A DNA stretch of 15,374 bases, taken from contig JAURLF010000117.1 in assembly GCA_030831375.1 (NCBI GenBank), forward strand, positions 1 to 15,374. The letters are read 5' to 3'. Position numbers and translations under genes: made by a program. This document shows positions 1-6,821 of this stretch, in pieces. The DNA comes from Gaiellales bacterium. GTDB taxonomy: Bacteria > Actinomycetota > Thermoleophilia > Gaiellales > F1-60-MAGs149. Below the pieces are notes generated by a model. That model had not been told where the DNA came from. It made no database searches and saw only the letters and a program-made list of their open reading frames with translations. The number at the start of each line of letters is the position of its first letter. Within the stretch, counting starts at the first letter, position 1.

Positions 1-346
1 CCAGCGCCTCCTCCGTCTTCGACGGCACGAGCGCGTCGAGGAACTGCTCGATCTGGGGGGCGGGCAGGACGCCGGTGAACTCGTTCACGATCTGGCCGTC
101 CCTGAACGCCTTGACGGCGGGGATCCCCTGGATCCGGAAGGCCATCGCGAGCTGCTGGTTGCGGTCCGTGTCGACCTTGACCAGCTTGACGGCGCCCTGG
201 CGCTTCGCGACGGCCGCCTCGAGGATCGGGGCGAGCTGCTTGCACGGACCGCACCACTCGGCCCAGAAGTCGACGACGACCGGCTGCTGGTGCGAGGCCT
301 GGATCACCTCGCGCTCGAAGTCCGCCTCGTTCACGTCGATCGCCAT
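1..346 (-). CDS. Thioredoxin-fold protein, YbbN/CnoX-like (3' part outside window)
   Basis: The 115 visible residues form a complete thioredoxin domain. The redox motif WCGPC has its cysteines at residues 32 and 35, after the typical VVVDFWAEWCGPC strand and helix start. The cis-proline loop GIPAV is near residue 76, and a KVDTDRN strand lies around residue 60. After the domain the frame stays open through PSKTEEAL to the left edge, so the protein is longer than a simple thioredoxin. In YbbN/CnoX co-chaperones the thioredoxin domain is followed by TPR repeats at this point, which is why I favour that family, but the TPR part is not visible. The expected role is cytoplasmic thiol-disulfide exchange or redox-protective holdase activity. 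The ATG at 346 has no Shine-Dalgarno sequence. A TACGAT box ends six bases upstream, so the mRNA may be leaderless. Plain thioredoxin is the alternative. The gene is divergent from the MFS transporter. Confidence 0.9.
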   Translation of the reverse strand, partial: MAIDVNEADFEREVIQASHQQPVVVDFWAEWCGPCKQLAPILEAAVAKRQGAVKLVKVDTDRNQQLAMAFRIQGIPAVKAFRDGQIVNEFTGVLPAPQIEQFLDALVPSKTEEAL

Positions 347-352
347 GCCGGC

Positions 353-358
353 ATCGTA
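353..358 (-). promoter_or_regulatory. -10 box TACGAT of the thioredoxin gene, leaderless type
   Basis: On the minus strand TACGAT is followed by exactly six bases and then the ATG at 346. It matches the TANNNT form of an actinobacterial -10 element. The spacing would put the transcription start on or next to the start codon, and there is no ribosome-binding site. No convincing -35 is visible. Confidence 0.55.
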
Positions 359-407
359 GGACAGCCCGGGTCGTCCGCGGTGCGGCTGCCGCGGGCCGGC
401 ACCGGCG

Positions 408-413
408 TATCCT
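408..413 (+). promoter_or_regulatory. -10 box TATCCT of the MFS gene, leaderless type
   Basis: TATCCT is followed by six bases and then the GTG at 420, the same spacing as the divergent thioredoxin promoter. No Shine-Dalgarno sequence precedes the GTG, so a leaderless transcript is likely. Between the two divergent boxes lies CCGCGG (375-380), eight bases, then CCGCGG again (389-394). In DNA this GC-rich that may be chance. Confidence 0.5.
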
Positions 414-419
414 GACCGC

Positions 420-1637
420 GTGGCGAGCCCCCGCGCCCCCATCCGCCGGCTGGCCATGGCGCGCGCGATCTCGGTCACGGGCTCGCAGGTCGCGCTGATC
501 GCGCTGACGTACCAGATCTACGACGTCACGGGCTCCGCGGTGTGGGTGTCCGCCGTGTTCCTCGCCACCTTCGCGACGCTCGGGGTGATGACGCCGATCG
601 GCGGCTGGCTCGGCGACTCGTTCGACCGGCGCACGGTGATGATCCTGTCCGACCTCGGCGCCGCCGCTGCGTTCCTCGCCCTCGCCTTCGCGTCCGAGCC
701 GTGGGTCCTGATCGCGCTGGCGCTCGTGGCGACGCTGTGCGAGGCGCCGTTCCTGCCCGCGTCGCAGGCCGCGATCCCGAACCTCGCGGGCGATGAGGAC
801 CTCGCGTGGGCCAACGGGCTCGTCACGCAGGCCTTCAGCCTCGGCATCACCGTCGGGCCGCTCGTCGGCGGGGTGCTCGTCGGCGCGGTCGGCGCCAACC
901 TCGCGTTCGCCGTCAACGCGGTCTCGTTCCTGGTCTCGGCGGTGCTCGTGTGGAGCGTGCGCGGCTCCTTCCAGGAGGCGCGCCCCGCACGGACCGCCCA
1001 CCTGCAGGAGGTGCCGTTCAGCGAGGGCGTGCGGGTCGTCCTGCGCTCGCGGCTGCTGCTCCTGATCGTGGTCGCCGAGGTCGTCGCGTACAGCGTCGTC
1101 GGCTGGGCGATGGTCTCGGACGCGCCCCTCGCGGAGCTCTTCGATGCGGGCGCCCTCGGCTTCGCGGCCCTGATCTCGACGTGGGGGGCGGGCATGCTGA
1201 TCGGCTCGTGGGCGGCCGGGCGGTGGATGGGGGAGCGGCCCGTGGAGCTGAAGGTGCTGATGCTCGGGATGGTCGTCGACGGCGTGATGATCGCCCTGAT
1301 GGGCCTCAGCCCGCTGTTCCTGCTCGTGCTCGTCGTCAGCGTGCTCGGCGGCACCGCCTCGGGGTGCGTCAACGTCGCGCGCCAGCTGCTGCTGCAGCGC
1401 AACGTCGCCGACCGCCTGCGCGCCCGCGTCTTCGCGGTCGCCGAGCTCGTCGGCACCGGCTCGTTCATCCTTGGCCTCGCCTCCGCCGGGCCCGTGATCG
1501 AGGCGCTCGGCGTGCGTCCCGCGTACGTCCTGTCGGGCGTCGTGTTCGCCGTCGGCGCGCTGGTGCTCGTCCCGCTCGTGCGCCGCCCGCCGCCGCGCCC
1601 GGGCGCCGTCGCGGACGGCGGCTTGCCCTCCGCATAA
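420..1637 (+). CDS. MFS transporter, EntS-like (MFS_3-type) exporter
   Basis: A 405-residue integral membrane protein with about twelve hydrophobic segments, the normal size for the major facilitator superfamily. Between segments 2 and 3, residues 61-73 read GGWLGDSFDRRTV, which is MFS motif A (G-x-L-x-D-x-x-x-R-R). The sequence style, with repeated VGPLVGGVLVG and a C-terminal half containing RARVFAVAELVG, resembles the MFS_3/enterobactin-exporter-like group. Proteins of that group export siderophores, drugs or other small molecules by proton antiport. The substrate cannot be read from the sequence. The GTG at 420 is chosen because the reading starts directly with the short basic N-terminus (MASPRAPIRR) and sits six bases after a -10-like box. 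The gene is alone on its strand: 45 bases separate its stop from the next gene, which has its own apparent promoter and ribosome-binding site. Confidence 0.9.
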   Translation: MASPRAPIRRLAMARAISVTGSQVALIALTYQIYDVTGSAVWVSAVFLATFATLGVMTPIGGWLGDSFDRRTVMILSDLGAAAAFLALAFASEPWVLIALALVATLCEAPFLPASQAAIPNLAGDEDLAWANGLVTQAFSLGITVGPLVGGVLVGAVGANLAFAVNAVSFLVSAVLVWSVRGSFQEARPARTAHLQEVPFSEGVRVVLRSRLLLLIVVAEVVAYSVVGWAMVSDAPLAELFDAGALGFAALISTWGAGMLIGSWAAGRWMGERPVELKVLMLGMVVDGVMIALMGLSPLFLLVLVVSVLGGTASGCVNVARQLLLQRNVADRLRARVFAVAELVGTGSFILGLASAGPVIEALGVRPAYVLSGVVFAVGALVLVPLVRRPPPRPGAVADGGLPSA

Positions 1638-1640
1638 CAT
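1635..1640 (+). promoter_or_regulatory. Possible -10 box TAACAT for the acyl-CoA dehydrogenase operon
   Basis: TAACAT fits TANNNT and overlaps the TAA stop of the MFS gene. It would start transcription near 1647, inside the repeated GTGCG/CGCAC element, and leave a leader of about 36 bases carrying a ribosome-binding site. No clear -35 is visible, so this is a weak prediction that gains support only from the adjoining operator-like repeat. Confidence 0.35.
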
Positions 1641-1642
1641 CT

Positions 1643-1669
1643 GTGCGACCATCCGCACGACCGTGCGAC
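1643..1669 (+). promoter_or_regulatory. Candidate TetR operator: three alternating GTGCG half-sites
   Basis: Half-sites alternate in direction: GTGCGAC (1643-1649), CGCAC (1654-1658) and GTGCGAC (1663-1669). The right pair forms a 14-base near-palindrome (1654-1667), CGCACG-AC-CGTGCG, with six-base arms. The left pair gives GTGCG-N6-CGCAC. The element lies just downstream of a -10-like box and upstream of the start at 1683, where a repressor would block transcription. The TetR gene at the end of the same operon is the natural candidate to bind it. No U-tract follows, so a terminator for the MFS gene is less likely. Confidence 0.45.
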
Positions 1670-1682
1670 AAAGGGGGAAGAG

Positions 1683-2837
1683 GTGGCCATCGCCATCACG
1701 CCGACCGACATCCAGCAGGAGCTCGTCCAGCTCGCCCGCGACTTCGCGGCGAACGAGATCCGGCCCGTGGCCGCGCACTACGACGAGACGGAGGAGACGC
1801 CGTTCGCGCCCTTCCACAAGGCGGCGGAGATCGGCCTCACCTGCTACGACCTGCCCGAGGAGTACGGCGGCGGCGGCATCCTCGATCTCACCACCGCCAC
1901 GCAGATCCACGAGGAGCTGACGTACGGCGACGCCGCGATCGGCAACTTCATCGGGTCGGCCTCCTTCTTCGGCGGCGTGATCGTGGAGCTCGGCACGGAG
2001 GCGCAGAAGGAGCGCTGGATCACGCCCCTGTGCGGCCCGCAGCCGAAGCTCGGCGCGCTCGCGACCACGGAGCCGCAGGCCGGCTCGGACGCGAGCTCGA
2101 TCACGACGCACGCCAAGCCCGTCGACGGCGGCTACCTGCTGAACGGCTCCAAGACGTGGATCTCCAACGCGGGCGTCGCCTCCTACTACCTCGTGTTCGC
2201 CACCGTCGCGCCGGGCACCCGCTCGAAGGGCATCACCGCCTTCGTCGTCGAGGAGGGCGATCCCGGCTTCGAGGTCGGCAGCAAGCTGCACAAGCTCGGG
2301 CAGCGCGCGATCCCGACGCACGAGATCTTCTTCAACGACGTCCACCTGCCCGAGGACCGCCGCGTCGGCGACGAGGGCATGGGCTTCAAGGGCCTGATGC
2401 GCAAGTTCGACGAGTCGCGCGTCGTGCTCGCCGCCGGGGAGGTCGGGATGGCCCGCGCCGCCTTCGACTACGCCGTCGAGTACGCCACCGAGCGCGAGGC
2501 CTTCGGCGCCCCCATCCACGTCAACCAGGCCGTCTCGTTCCGGCTCGTCGACGTCAAGATGAAGATGGACCAGGCGCGCCTGCTCGTCCGGCATGCCGCG
2601 GCCCTCGCCGACGCCGGCGAGGATTTCGCGACCGAGGCGGCGATGGCGAAGCTGGCCGCCTCCGAGGCGGCCTGGTTCTCCGCCTGGGCGTGCTGCCAGA
2701 CGCTCGGCGGCTACTCCTATTCCCGCGAGTACCCGGCGGAGCGCTGGCTGCGCGACGCCAAGCTCGAGGAGATCTGGGAGGGCACGAGCGACATCATGCG
2801 CCTGATCATCTCCCGCTCCCTGTTCCCCCGCGTCTGA
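1683..2837 (+). CDS. Acyl-CoA dehydrogenase (first of two)
   Basis: A 384-residue flavoenzyme of the usual family length. It is expected to oxidise an acyl-CoA to the trans-2-enoyl-CoA with FAD and pass electrons to electron-transfer flavoprotein. The helical N-terminal domain ends near residue 120. The FAD/substrate signature ATTEPQAGSD is at 127-136, with the middle beta domain following (KTWISNAG, 157-164). The C-terminal helical domain carries QTLGGYSYSREY (339-350) and IWEGTSDIM (364-372), in which Glu366 is the expected catalytic base. In the second family signature Ser345 occupies a position that is usually Gly. The GTG start at 1683 follows a purine-rich ribosome-binding site, AAGGGGGAAG (1671-1680). 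The gene is followed 25 bases later by a second acyl-CoA dehydrogenase and then a TetR regulator, pointing to a regulated acyl-CoA degradation operon. The chain length or branching of the substrate cannot be told. Confidence 0.95.
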   Translation: MAIAITPTDIQQELVQLARDFAANEIRPVAAHYDETEETPFAPFHKAAEIGLTCYDLPEEYGGGGILDLTTATQIHEELTYGDAAIGNFIGSASFFGGVIVELGTEAQKERWITPLCGPQPKLGALATTEPQAGSDASSITTHAKPVDGGYLLNGSKTWISNAGVASYYLVFATVAPGTRSKGITAFVVEEGDPGFEVGSKLHKLGQRAIPTHEIFFNDVHLPEDRRVGDEGMGFKGLMRKFDESRVVLAAGEVGMARAAFDYAVEYATEREAFGAPIHVNQAVSFRLVDVKMKMDQARLLVRHAAALADAGEDFATEAAMAKLAASEAAWFSAWACCQTLGGYSYSREYPAERWLRDAKLEEIWEGTSDIMRLIISRSLFPRV

Positions 2838-2851
2838 GCCGCGCCGTCCCC

Positions 2852-2857
2852 GGAGGA
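2852..2857 (+). promoter_or_regulatory. Ribosome-binding site GGAGGA for the second acyl-CoA dehydrogenase
   Basis: A strong Shine-Dalgarno sequence five bases before the ATG at 2863. It fixes that start and shows that ordinary leadered initiation is used inside operons here, in contrast to the apparent leaderless starts at some promoters. Confidence 0.8.
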
Positions 2858-2862
2858 CCACC

Positions 2863-4038
2863 ATGGACCTGTCCCTGAACGCGCGCGAGCGGGAGATCCA
2901 GGAGCGCTCCCGCCGCTTCTGCGACGAGCACCTGCTGCCCCTCGAGGTCCCCTGCGACGAGCAGGACGGCCTCTCGCCGGCCGAGCTCGCCCCGGCCTAC
3001 GCGGCCGTGCTCGCCGAGCGGCTCAACGCGGTGAACATGCCCGCCGAGTGGGGCGGGCAGGGCATGAGCATCTTCGAGCAGGTGCTCTCGCAGGAGCAGC
3101 TCGGCCGCTCCACGAACGCCCTCTGGGACGTCGTCTGGCGGCCCGCCAACGTGCTGCGGTACTGCACCGACGAGCAGCGGGAGCGCTGGCTGGTGCCCGA
3201 GATCGAGGGTCGGCGCCGCTCCTGCTACGCGATCACCGAGGCCGACGCGGGCTCCGACCCGTCGACCCTGCAGACGACCGCCGTCCGCGACGGCGACGGC
3301 TTCGTCCTCAGCGGCGAGAAGTGGTACGTCACCGTCGGCGACGTCGCCGACTACCAGATCGTCGTGGCCGAGGTGCCCGGCGAGGGCCCGACATCGTTCC
3401 TGATCGACCGCGACACCGACGGCGTCGAGCTGCACCGCACGCCGCGCTACATGCACCACTTCGTCTACGAGCACCCGATCTTCCGCTACCACGACGTCCG
3501 GCTCGGGCCCGAGCACGTCCTCGGCGGCGTCGGCGAGGGCTACGACCTGACCAAGGAGTGGTTCATGGAGGAGCGGCTGATGATCGCCGCCCGCTGCCTC
3601 GGCGGTGCGGAGCGCTGCCTGGAGGACGCCTTCGCCTACGCGACGGATCGGGTCCAGTTCGGCGAGCGCATCATCGACTTCCAGGGCGTCTCGTTCCCGC
3701 TCGCCGAGTGCGTCGCCGAGATCGCCGCGGCCCGCGCCGTCACCTACCAGGTGGCGTGGGAGGTCACGCAGGGCCGCATCGACCCGAAGACCCTGCACGC
3801 CAAGGCCTCGGCGATCAAGCTGTTCGCCTCGGAGATGGCGAACCGCGTGGCCGACGCCTGCGTGCAGGTCCTCGGCGGGCGCGGCTACATGCGCGAGAAC
3901 GCCGTCGAGCGGCTCTACCGCGACCTGCGCGTCGACCGCATCTGGGAGGGCACCTCCGAGATCCAGAAGGTCGTCCTCGTCAACGAGATGCGCAAGCGGG
4001 GCACGCGTGCGGTCGCGGCCTGGCCCGTGGAGGGCTGA
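2863..4038 (+). CDS. Acyl-CoA dehydrogenase (second of two)
   Basis: A 391-residue acyl-CoA dehydrogenase, clearly a different subfamily from its upstream neighbour. The N-terminal helices include PAEWGGQG (60-67). The first signature AITEADAGSD is at 123-132. GEKWYVT (151-157) lies in the beta domain and DRVQFG (262-267) in the C-terminal domain. The second signature runs from Gln335 (QVLGGRGYMRENAVERLY, 335-352) and fits the family pattern well. Catalytic Glu362 sits in IWEGTSEIQ (360-368). It is expected to act with FAD and electron-transfer flavoprotein in fatty-acid or branched acyl-CoA breakdown. Both tandem enzymes keep the catalytic glutamate. This differs from the steroid-degrading heterotetramers, in which one subunit lacks it, so separate homomeric enzymes with different substrates are more likely. 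Its TGA stop shares a base with the ATG of the TetR gene. Confidence 0.95.
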   Translation: MDLSLNAREREIQERSRRFCDEHLLPLEVPCDEQDGLSPAELAPAYAAVLAERLNAVNMPAEWGGQGMSIFEQVLSQEQLGRSTNALWDVVWRPANVLRYCTDEQRERWLVPEIEGRRRSCYAITEADAGSDPSTLQTTAVRDGDGFVLSGEKWYVTVGDVADYQIVVAEVPGEGPTSFLIDRDTDGVELHRTPRYMHHFVYEHPIFRYHDVRLGPEHVLGGVGEGYDLTKEWFMEERLMIAARCLGGAERCLEDAFAYATDRVQFGERIIDFQGVSFPLAECVAEIAAARAVTYQVAWEVTQGRIDPKTLHAKASAIKLFASEMANRVADACVQVLGGRGYMRENAVERLYRDLRVDRIWEGTSEIQKVVLVNEMRKRGTRAVAAWPVEG

Positions 4039-4637
4039 TGCCGCGCGCCTCCGTCGCCGAGCTGCGCCGTGGCGAGATCGTCGATGGCGCGATCCGCCTG
4101 ATCGCCCGCGCGGGCTACGAGGCCACCACGATGCGCGGCCTCGCGGCCGAGCTGGAGGTGTCGACCGGCACGATCACGCACTGGTTCGCGACCAAGGACC
4201 ACGTGCTCTCCGCGACCCTCGAGGAGCTCGCGGCGCGCTTCGCGGCGCGGATGGCCGCCGAGCTCGAGGGCGCCGACGGGGCCCGGGCGCAGCTGGTCGC
4301 GATCGGCGACGCCTCCGTCCCGGACACCCCGGAGCGCGCCGACGAGCAGCGCGTCTGGGGCGAGCTCGCCGCGCGCGCCGCGCGCACGCCCGCCCTGGCG
4401 GTGCTGCACGAGCGCCTCTACGCGGGCTGGCGCCGGCAGATGGAGCGCGCCGTCCGGGCCGGGGCCGACGGGGGCGAGCTGCGCGTCGCCGACGCGCCCG
4501 AATGGGCCCGCACGTACGCGGCGCTCCTCGACGGGCTCGGATCGCACGCGCTCCTGCACCCCGATTCGGTCACGCCCGCGCGGATGCGCGCGGCGATCCG
4601 GGCGCACGTCGACGCGACGCTCGGCCCGGCCGCCTGA
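4038..4637 (+). CDS. TetR/AcrR-family transcriptional regulator
   Basis: A 199-residue protein of normal TetR size. The N-terminal helix-turn-helix spans roughly residues 10-55: RGEIVDGAIRLIARAGYEAT, then MRGLAAELEVSTGTITHWF and KDHVLSATLE. The W/F-x-x-K-D ending of the recognition region is typical of BetI-like members. The remaining 140 residues are helical and should form the ligand-binding and dimerisation domain. The ATG overlaps the stop of the preceding acyl-CoA dehydrogenase (TGATG) and GGAGGG lies three bases upstream, so translation is probably coupled. In such operons the regulator commonly senses an acyl-CoA or related ligand and represses its own operon. The alternating half-sites at 1643-1669 are the best candidate operator. 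That assignment is inference; the TetR fold itself is clear. Confidence 0.92.
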   Translation: MPRASVAELRRGEIVDGAIRLIARAGYEATTMRGLAAELEVSTGTITHWFATKDHVLSATLEELAARFAARMAAELEGADGARAQLVAIGDASVPDTPERADEQRVWGELAARAARTPALAVLHERLYAGWRRQMERAVRAGADGGELRVADAPEWARTYAALLDGLGSHALLHPDSVTPARMRAAIRAHVDATLGPAA

Positions 4638-4638
4638 G

Positions 4639-5823
4639 TCAGCGCAGCTGGTCCGCGAACTGCACGGCGGTGCGCGCGGAGATCCCGTGGCCCTGCACCG
4701 CGAAGCGCATCGCCTGTGCCTCGAGGTCGTCCGGGACGGAGCCGAGCCGCTCGAACGCGAGGTGGCGGCAGATCGCCAGGTAGCCGGCCTTGTCCTGGCG
4801 GGGGAAGCGCACGCGCCGGCCGAAGCGGGCGGCGAGCGCCGCCTTCTCCCCGACCATCTCCTCCGCGTCGACGTCGTCGGCCCGCTCCGCCAGCGAGCCG
4901 TGCGTGAGGTTGAGCCGGTTCGAGGTCGCCCACACGATCACGTTCGGGGGCCGCTCGACGACGCCGCCGTCGAGGGTGGCGCGCAGGACCCGGTCGAGGC
5001 GCTCGCCGTCGTCGACGACGAGGTCGTCGAGGAAGAGGATGGTCCGCGGGCCGTCGCGGAGCTCGATCAGCGCGGCCTCAACCCCGTCGAGCTGGTCGCG
5101 CTCGACCTGCACGAGCCGGATGCCCTGGTCGGCGTAGGCGGCGGCGCAGGCCCGCACGGCGGCCGACTTGCCGGTGCCGGGTGGGCCGTGCAGGAGCGCG
5201 TCGTTGGCGGGCGCGCCGTGCAGGAACGCGCGCAGGTCGTCGAGGAGCGGCGCGCGCTGCTGCTCGTGGCCGACGAGGTCCTCGAGGGCCGTGCGGTCCG
5301 GGGTGGGAATGCCGATGAGCCCGCCGTCGACCCAGCGCAGCACGCGGCTGATGGCGAGCGCGCCGGTGCCCTCCGCGGCGTGGAACGCGGCCAGGTCGGG
5401 GGCGGCCGTTGCCCAGCCGTCGCCGCCGGCGAGGCGGTCGACGAGCGCGAGCGCGGCGACGGGGATCGCGTCGCGCTCCGGACGGGTGAGGGCGCGGCCG
5501 CCGAGGGCCGCGTCGAGCCCGTGGCGGGCGAGCAGGCGCGCGGCGTCGCCGTGGGCGAGCGCCTCGAGCCGCTCGAGCTCCGCGCCGGCGAGGGCGATGC
5601 GCGGGTCGCCGGGCTCCATGCCGCGGCGGGCCGCCACGGCGAACGGCCCCTCGGAGGCGACCACGGCGAGGGCGATCCCCTGCGCCGCGGGCAGCTCCAG
5701 CGCCAGCGCGGCGCGGGCGGCCTCCGCGGCCGCGACCTCGTCGTCGGGGGCCTCGGCGAGGTCGAGCAGGGCCCCCACGAGCGCGTCCTCGTGCAGGTCG
5801 GCGTAGGCGACGAGCAGGCTCAA
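4639..5823 (-). CDS. DUF815-type AAA ATPase
   Basis: A 394-residue P-loop ATPase. The N-terminal 180 residues are Ala/Leu-rich, probably helical, and have no recognised motif. The AAA domain follows: Walker A GPPGTGKS (213-220), Walker B ILFLDDL (262-268), sensor-1-like VWATSNR (297-303), and RFGRRVRF (333-340) with possible arginine fingers. The order P-loop, FLDDL, LDGGVVERPPNV, ATSNR is characteristic of the DUF815 (COG2607) family, whose function is not established. The start taken is TTG at 5823, which overlaps the agmatinase stop as TTGA and suggests termination-reinitiation. GTG near 5780 is a possible internal alternative. Its stop is one base from the convergent TetR stop, leaving no room for a terminator. 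It is the last gene of the OsmC-ureohydrolase-ATPase operon. Confidence 0.85.
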   Translation of the reverse strand: MSLLVAYADLHEDALVGALLDLAEAPDDEVAAAEAARAALALELPAAQGIALAVVASEGPFAVAARRGMEPGDPRIALAGAELERLEALAHGDAARLLARHGLDAALGGRALTRPERDAIPVAALALVDRLAGGDGWATAAPDLAAFHAAEGTGALAISRVLRWVDGGLIGIPTPDRTALEDLVGHEQQRAPLLDDLRAFLHGAPANDALLHGPPGTGKSAAVRACAAAYADQGIRLVQVERDQLDGVEAALIELRDGPRTILFLDDLVVDDGERLDRVLRATLDGGVVERPPNVIVWATSNRLNLTHGSLAERADDVDAEEMVGEKAALAARFGRRVRFPRQDKAGYLAICRHLAFERLGSVPDDLEAQAMRFAVQGHGISARTAVQFADQLR

Positions 5824-6821
5824 GGCATCTGGCGCTGCGCGGTCCGGCCCGTGCGGCGCAGCGCGACGCCGTTGAGGCAGTCGAGGATCACGCGGTGGCC
5901 CGCCATCGCGGTGATCGCGGCGTGGTCGTAGGGGGGCGAGACCTCGACGAGGTCCATCGCGCAGAGGTCGAGCGACGAGGCCACGGCCAGGACGGCGCGC
6001 TTCAGCTCGCGCGTCGTCAGCCCGCCGGGCTCCGGCGTGCCCGTACCCGGGGCGTAGGCCGGGTCGAGGACGTCGATGTCGACCGTCAGGTACGTGCGCG
6101 GGGCGCGCTCGGCCGCGAACGCGATCGCCTCCGCGACCACCGCGGGGAGGCCGCGGTCCTCGACCTCGTCCATCGTCGTCCAGCGCATGCCGTGCTCCCG
6201 CATCCAGTCGAACTCGGGCGGCGTCGGCCACGTGCCGCGCAGGCCGATCTGGAAGATGCGCGAGCCGTCGAGCTCGCCGCGGTCGATCGCGGCGCGGAAC
6301 GGCGTGCCGTGCGGCGGCTCGCCCGAGGCCGGGTCGCCGGTGTCCGCGTGCGTGTCGAAGTGGATCACCGAGTAGCCGTCGGACCCGTACTGGGCGTGGA
6401 GCGCCCGCAGCATCGCGTGCGACAGCGAGTGGTCGCCGCCGATCACGACCGGGAGGGTGCCGGCGCCGAGCGCGAAGCCGACGGCCTCGGCCAGCAGGTC
6501 GTGCGAGCGGGGGATGTCGCCTGCGTTGACGTCGATGTCGCCCCAGTCGACGATGCGCAGCGCGGCCAGGGGGTCGATGCCGGCGTGCACGCTCGGGCGC
6601 TCGCCCATCGCGTTGACGTCCTCGCCCTCGCGGACCGCCTGCGGCCCGAAGCGGGTGCCCGGGCGGTACGAGACGGCCTCGTCGAAGGGCGCGCCGATCA
6701 CCACGACGTCGGCCGCGGCGACCTCCTCGCGGCTCGTCGCCGGCGGCACTCCGCAGTACGTGCGCAGGATGCCGAAGTAGGCCCCGTACGAGCCCTGGAC
6801 GGGGTCGCGGGGCTCGCTCAC
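5820..6821 (-). CDS. Agmatinase-family ureohydrolase
   Basis: A 333-residue member of the arginase/agmatinase superfamily, which hydrolyses a guanidino group to urea and an amine with a binuclear metal centre, usually manganese. All six metal ligands are visible: His131 in GGDHS, Asp156, His158 and Asp160 in DTHAD, and Asp248 and Asp250 in DIDVLDP. The active-site glutamate is expected at 293 (LVEVSPP). The HGTPFR loop (171-176) and long N-terminus resemble agmatinase and guanidinobutyrase/guanidinopropionase enzymes more than arginase. The true substrate cannot be decided from sequence, and no arginine decarboxylase or polyamine gene is nearby. The GTG start at 6821 overlaps the OsmC stop as GTGA; the nearest GGAGG is almost abutting, so translational coupling is likely. 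The enzyme is cytoplasmic. Confidence 0.92.
   Translation of the reverse strand: MSEPRDPVQGSYGAYFGILRTYCGVPPATSREEVAAADVVVIGAPFDEAVSYRPGTRFGPQAVREGEDVNAMGERPSVHAGIDPLAALRIVDWGDIDVNAGDIPRSHDLLAEAVGFALGAGTLPVVIGGDHSLSHAMLRALHAQYGSDGYSVIHFDTHADTGDPASGEPPHGTPFRAAIDRGELDGSRIFQIGLRGTWPTPPEFDWMREHGMRWTTMDEVEDRGLPAVVAEAIAFAAERAPRTYLTVDIDVLDPAYAPGTGTPEPGGLTTRELKRAVLAVASSLDLCAMDLVEVSPPYDHAAITAMAGHRVILDCLNGVALRRTGRTAQRQMP

Noticed and set aside
75..359. Plus-strand open frame of 94 codons antisense to the thioredoxin gene
   Set aside because: It lies over the clear WCGPC thioredoxin domain and its translation is Ser/Ala-rich with no domain; it is a GC-rich shadow frame.
1643..1667. Terminator of the MFS gene
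   Set aside because: The GTGCG/CGCAC stems are short and lack a T-run; their position after a -10-like box and before a TetR-controlled operon fits an operator better.
806..2878. Plus-strand frame of 690 codons overlapping the MFS and first acyl-CoA dehydrogenase genes
   Set aside because: Arg/Gly/Pro-rich shadow in a shifted frame; both real genes have family motifs in their own frames.
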